Source: Mesaphorura yosii
Taxonomy: Eukaryota; Arthropoda; Collembola; Poduromorpha; Tullbergiidae
Direction: 5' to 3'
NCBI GenBank assembly: GCA_009869945.1
Contig: WIXG01000034.1
Coordinates: forward strand, 1-64,000
DNA: 64,000 bases
Under the pieces are notes generated by a model. It searched no databases and was not told the origin of the DNA. It saw only the letters and a program-made list of their open reading frames with translations. The position numbers were made by a program, and so were the translations under genes. The number at the start of each line of letters is the position of its first letter. Position 1 is the stretch's first letter. Of the stretch, positions 61,401 through 64,000 are shown in pieces.

Positions 61401-64000
61401 GTTATAGCTATAAATTTCAGTGCAGTAATACAAAGCCAATTGGTTTGAAATGAAACATAGCCAGCGGAAGAACTCCGCAAGATGAAATCTGCAAAGATCA
61501 AGAAATCCACATTTGTATTGGCACCATATCTCAATTTCTTTGGAATCAATCATGCTAAATTATTGCATTGCATTGCCACGCATGGATGCAATTCATTTAT
61601 GGCACTGGAAAGTGGTTCCATTACGCATTATGCGTTATGGAGCAAATTCAAGAGCTTCGTCGTCGCCGAACGTGTTGATAAATAAACCAACTTGCCAGCC
61701 TGCCTGACGTTGAGAAATCCGTAGAATTATTTTCCGAAAGAGCACAATTTGTTTGTAAATAGCAATTGCTTGGCACAGTGCTGAAAAACCAAACGACAAT
61801 AATATTTCAGCCAAATGAGATCTTCTAGTGAGAGTATGCCAATATTTGGAATCTGAATCTGGTCGCTTCCAGAAAGCATCAACCAAACAAGCCCGAGCAA
61901 GCAAGAATCGGGAGAAGATAAGAATCGGATTGTGGACTTGTTGAAAGCTTGGATGAGATTGATCATAAATATGAATGAGAGGTATCGAAGTGTAATAAGT
62001 GCAAATGACATATTTAGGCAACGCGCTAGTCAATCAGCCAAAGCCAAATCACGACAGCACGGAGTAGCCTCCATAATCACCAATTTCGTTTTGAGTCCAA
62101 CGACTTGAGAAATCGAATCACTGCGTATTTGACATTTGGCGAAGACCAGCTTAAAAGACTAAAGAGCCAGGTGCATGCACCGCATAGAAATAGTGCGTAA
62201 TTTCTCCCGTTAAAATTCCTATCACCTTTTAACACTTTTAACAAATATTTAAAACTCATCCTCACCCTTTCATACTTCCAGTCGATCAGAAGCCATTCAA
62301 ATTCGCGTCTTTCATGCGTTTTATAAGCGACGCCGCAACCTACGTAAAATCAAAATCATAGCCACCTTCGACGTGTACGAATCCAATTGAACCACTCTGA
62401 TTCAGATTCTGAATGTCTTTATAATGCGATTTATGCAAAATAGGCACGCAGGGAGCGTGAAATTGGAAATTTCAGCACAAATGCTAAACTCATACTGCAA
62501 TGTGGGCATGGAACAAAGTCAGCCGTAAAACAATAAGCCTTTGAATGGAAGTCTTAAGCATTATGACAAACTATTACAGCAGCGTACAAGAAGCGGAGCG
62601 CCCTGAAGTCGATGAAGGGTGTGATTTTTAGACACCAGCCAAAGCTAAAATACCTCCGAAATTTAATGAATGTCCTTTGAAAGGGTTCAAGGAAAATTAC
62701 ATGGCCGTACGCCAGAATAGCTTCACACAAAAGGAGGAAGGACGCTGCTGTTGCTGCTTCTGCGACTGAAATAATTGGACATTACCATTTTGAAAGGTTT
62801 CCCGACACGTTTGGGGCAATGACTTTGCCAACCGCTGAAACAGCAAACACACAACAGCATATGGCTTTGTACAAAAAGTTCCAGTGACAAAAAGCTAAGA
62901 ACTAGACTCACATAAACATCGACGTTTTGAACGGATGCAAGGCGAAGTGTGAATAAATCTGAACAGAATGTCAGTTAATATCAGAAAGTATTCAAACACG
63001 ATTTCACTGAATAATCAAATTTCAATTTGCAGCCAATTCCCTATTTCATTGCAGTCCATCGAAGTGTTTTATTTCCGTGTTTTATGTTTATTGCACTCTA
63101 GCTTTACGTAAATTGCTCGAATCGTGCCAAAAGATTAAGTTTTACAAGAGGAATTATGCATGAACGCAAATTACCATCATTTTATGGGCGCACATAAAGA
63201 GCGAGGAATAAAATTCAAATCAAGCCATATTTTACTGTCAGCTCCCTCCAGGAAGAGATGTTATGTGCTCGACCCATTCATCGGGCACTGCAGCTTGACA
63301 ACAGGATTTGATTGATTCGATGCATAAGTAGAAAGAGTTGTAAAGTCACCCCGCGCATATTGTCCATAATTATTGAATTCCCTCCGGAAACTTTTGCATT
63401 TACTTATTTGAGTAGTACATTTAAAAATTAAAATCAGAAGCGGAACACGTCTCGTCGGTGGCTGATGAGTCAATAAGAGGCAGGAAATGCCGTGTTCAGC
63501 TCGTTCGTAAATAGGCTTATGCTTTAAAGTGCATCCGAAATAGCCCACGCACAGCAAGATAAAAGCCTAAGTTACTTCTATTTGGGAATATTAGTCATAC
63601 AGTGCTCCAATAACAGTCAGTGCTTCATCATTTTCGTTGCAGTTGCACAATTGCATGTGTGGAAGCAATTTTGATAGTCCGGCGTGCCGTGCATGCGCAA
63701 ATGCACTTCGAAGTTCACTGCATTGACTGCATGCTGCATAATGTTTAGGTTTGCAATGTTTTCCGGACTTTTCACTTGGGAGTCTATTTTCAGACCAGAG
63801 TCAAGTCAATTAATCTGTTCTTCCGATCCTGTTCTTCACACTGCTGTACTGTTCGACGGACTCACCGGAGAGAAGAAGGAGCTCCTACGGCACGAGTGAA
63901 TTGTGAATTACGTATTCATACTAACGCAAATGCCGTGGCAAGTCTCGTATAAATTAATGGACTTATCGTACGCACTTACTTAATCCTCTCTTTATGATGA
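58457..64000. other. upstream stretch of the Klingon-like gene, no recognised exon
   Basis: The signal-peptide exon of the Klingon-like gene should lie upstream on the minus strand. I searched for an ATG, a hydrophobic run and a phase-1 donor and found no convincing match. Strong minus-strand donors occur near 63863 (CTCCG|GTGAGT) and 63974 (TTAA|GTAAGT). The first has an in-frame stop and no ATG; the second runs off the window. The exon is probably beyond 64000. Confidence 0.4.

Overview
This window is nuclear genomic DNA from a metazoan, most likely an arthropod. The support for that is an exon of the beaten-path (Beat) family and most of a Klingon-type cell-adhesion gene, both typical of arthropod neural gene sets. 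Canonical GT-AG introns (mostly 50-90 bp in the housekeeping genes) and AATAAA polyadenylation signals fit too. I cannot name the species; a pancrustacean with a fairly compact genome is a guess. There are no operons, prokaryotic signals, CRISPR arrays, recognised rRNA or tRNA genes, or clear transposons. Gene models below were built by hand from splice sites, reading phase and remembered protein families. Nearly all exon phases close exactly.

Layout: 1-4.6 kb is mostly empty except a weak possible terminal exon at the edge. 4.6-5.2 kb (+) holds the last two exons of a Beat-like Ig protein with a GPI-type tail. 5.7-6.0 kb (-) encodes a 74-aa secreted peptide precursor with dibasic and amidation sites, the most interesting unknown here. 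6-12 kb shows nothing recognisable. 12.1-16.6 kb (+) is amnionless, tail-to-tail with an unknown secreted Cys-cluster/Pro-rich protein (16.6-17.7 kb, -). 19.7-21.8 kb (+) is a prolyl 4-hydroxylase alpha subunit and 22.6-25.8 kb (+) an LRIG/lambik receptor. 26.6-29.0 kb (+) is the splicing/transcription factor SNW1/SKIP.

PEX19 (29.3-30.7 kb, -) is head-to-head with PEN-2 (31.1-31.6 kb, +). NAT9 follows (32.3-33.0 kb, +), converging on a 13-exon SLC37-family sugar-phosphate exchanger (33.7-36.5 kb, -). From 40.6 to at least 58.5 kb (-) one large gene, a Klingon-like Ig/FN3 GPI-anchored adhesion protein, has introns of up to 5.7 kb. Its signal-peptide exon was not found and probably lies beyond the right edge or inside the 58.5-64 kb stretch.

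The 12-36.5 kb block is a gene-dense housekeeping and secretory cluster with alternating strands, overlapping 3' ends and one likely bidirectional promoter. It is flanked by gene-poor neural/adhesion loci with long introns. The neighbours do not form an obvious shared pathway. Endocytosis (Amn), collagen hydroxylation (P4HA), growth-factor receptor control (LRIG), splicing (SNW1), peroxisome biogenesis (PEX19), gamma-secretase (PEN-2), acetylation (NAT9) and ER sugar-phosphate exchange (SLC37) look like ordinary genomic neighbours.
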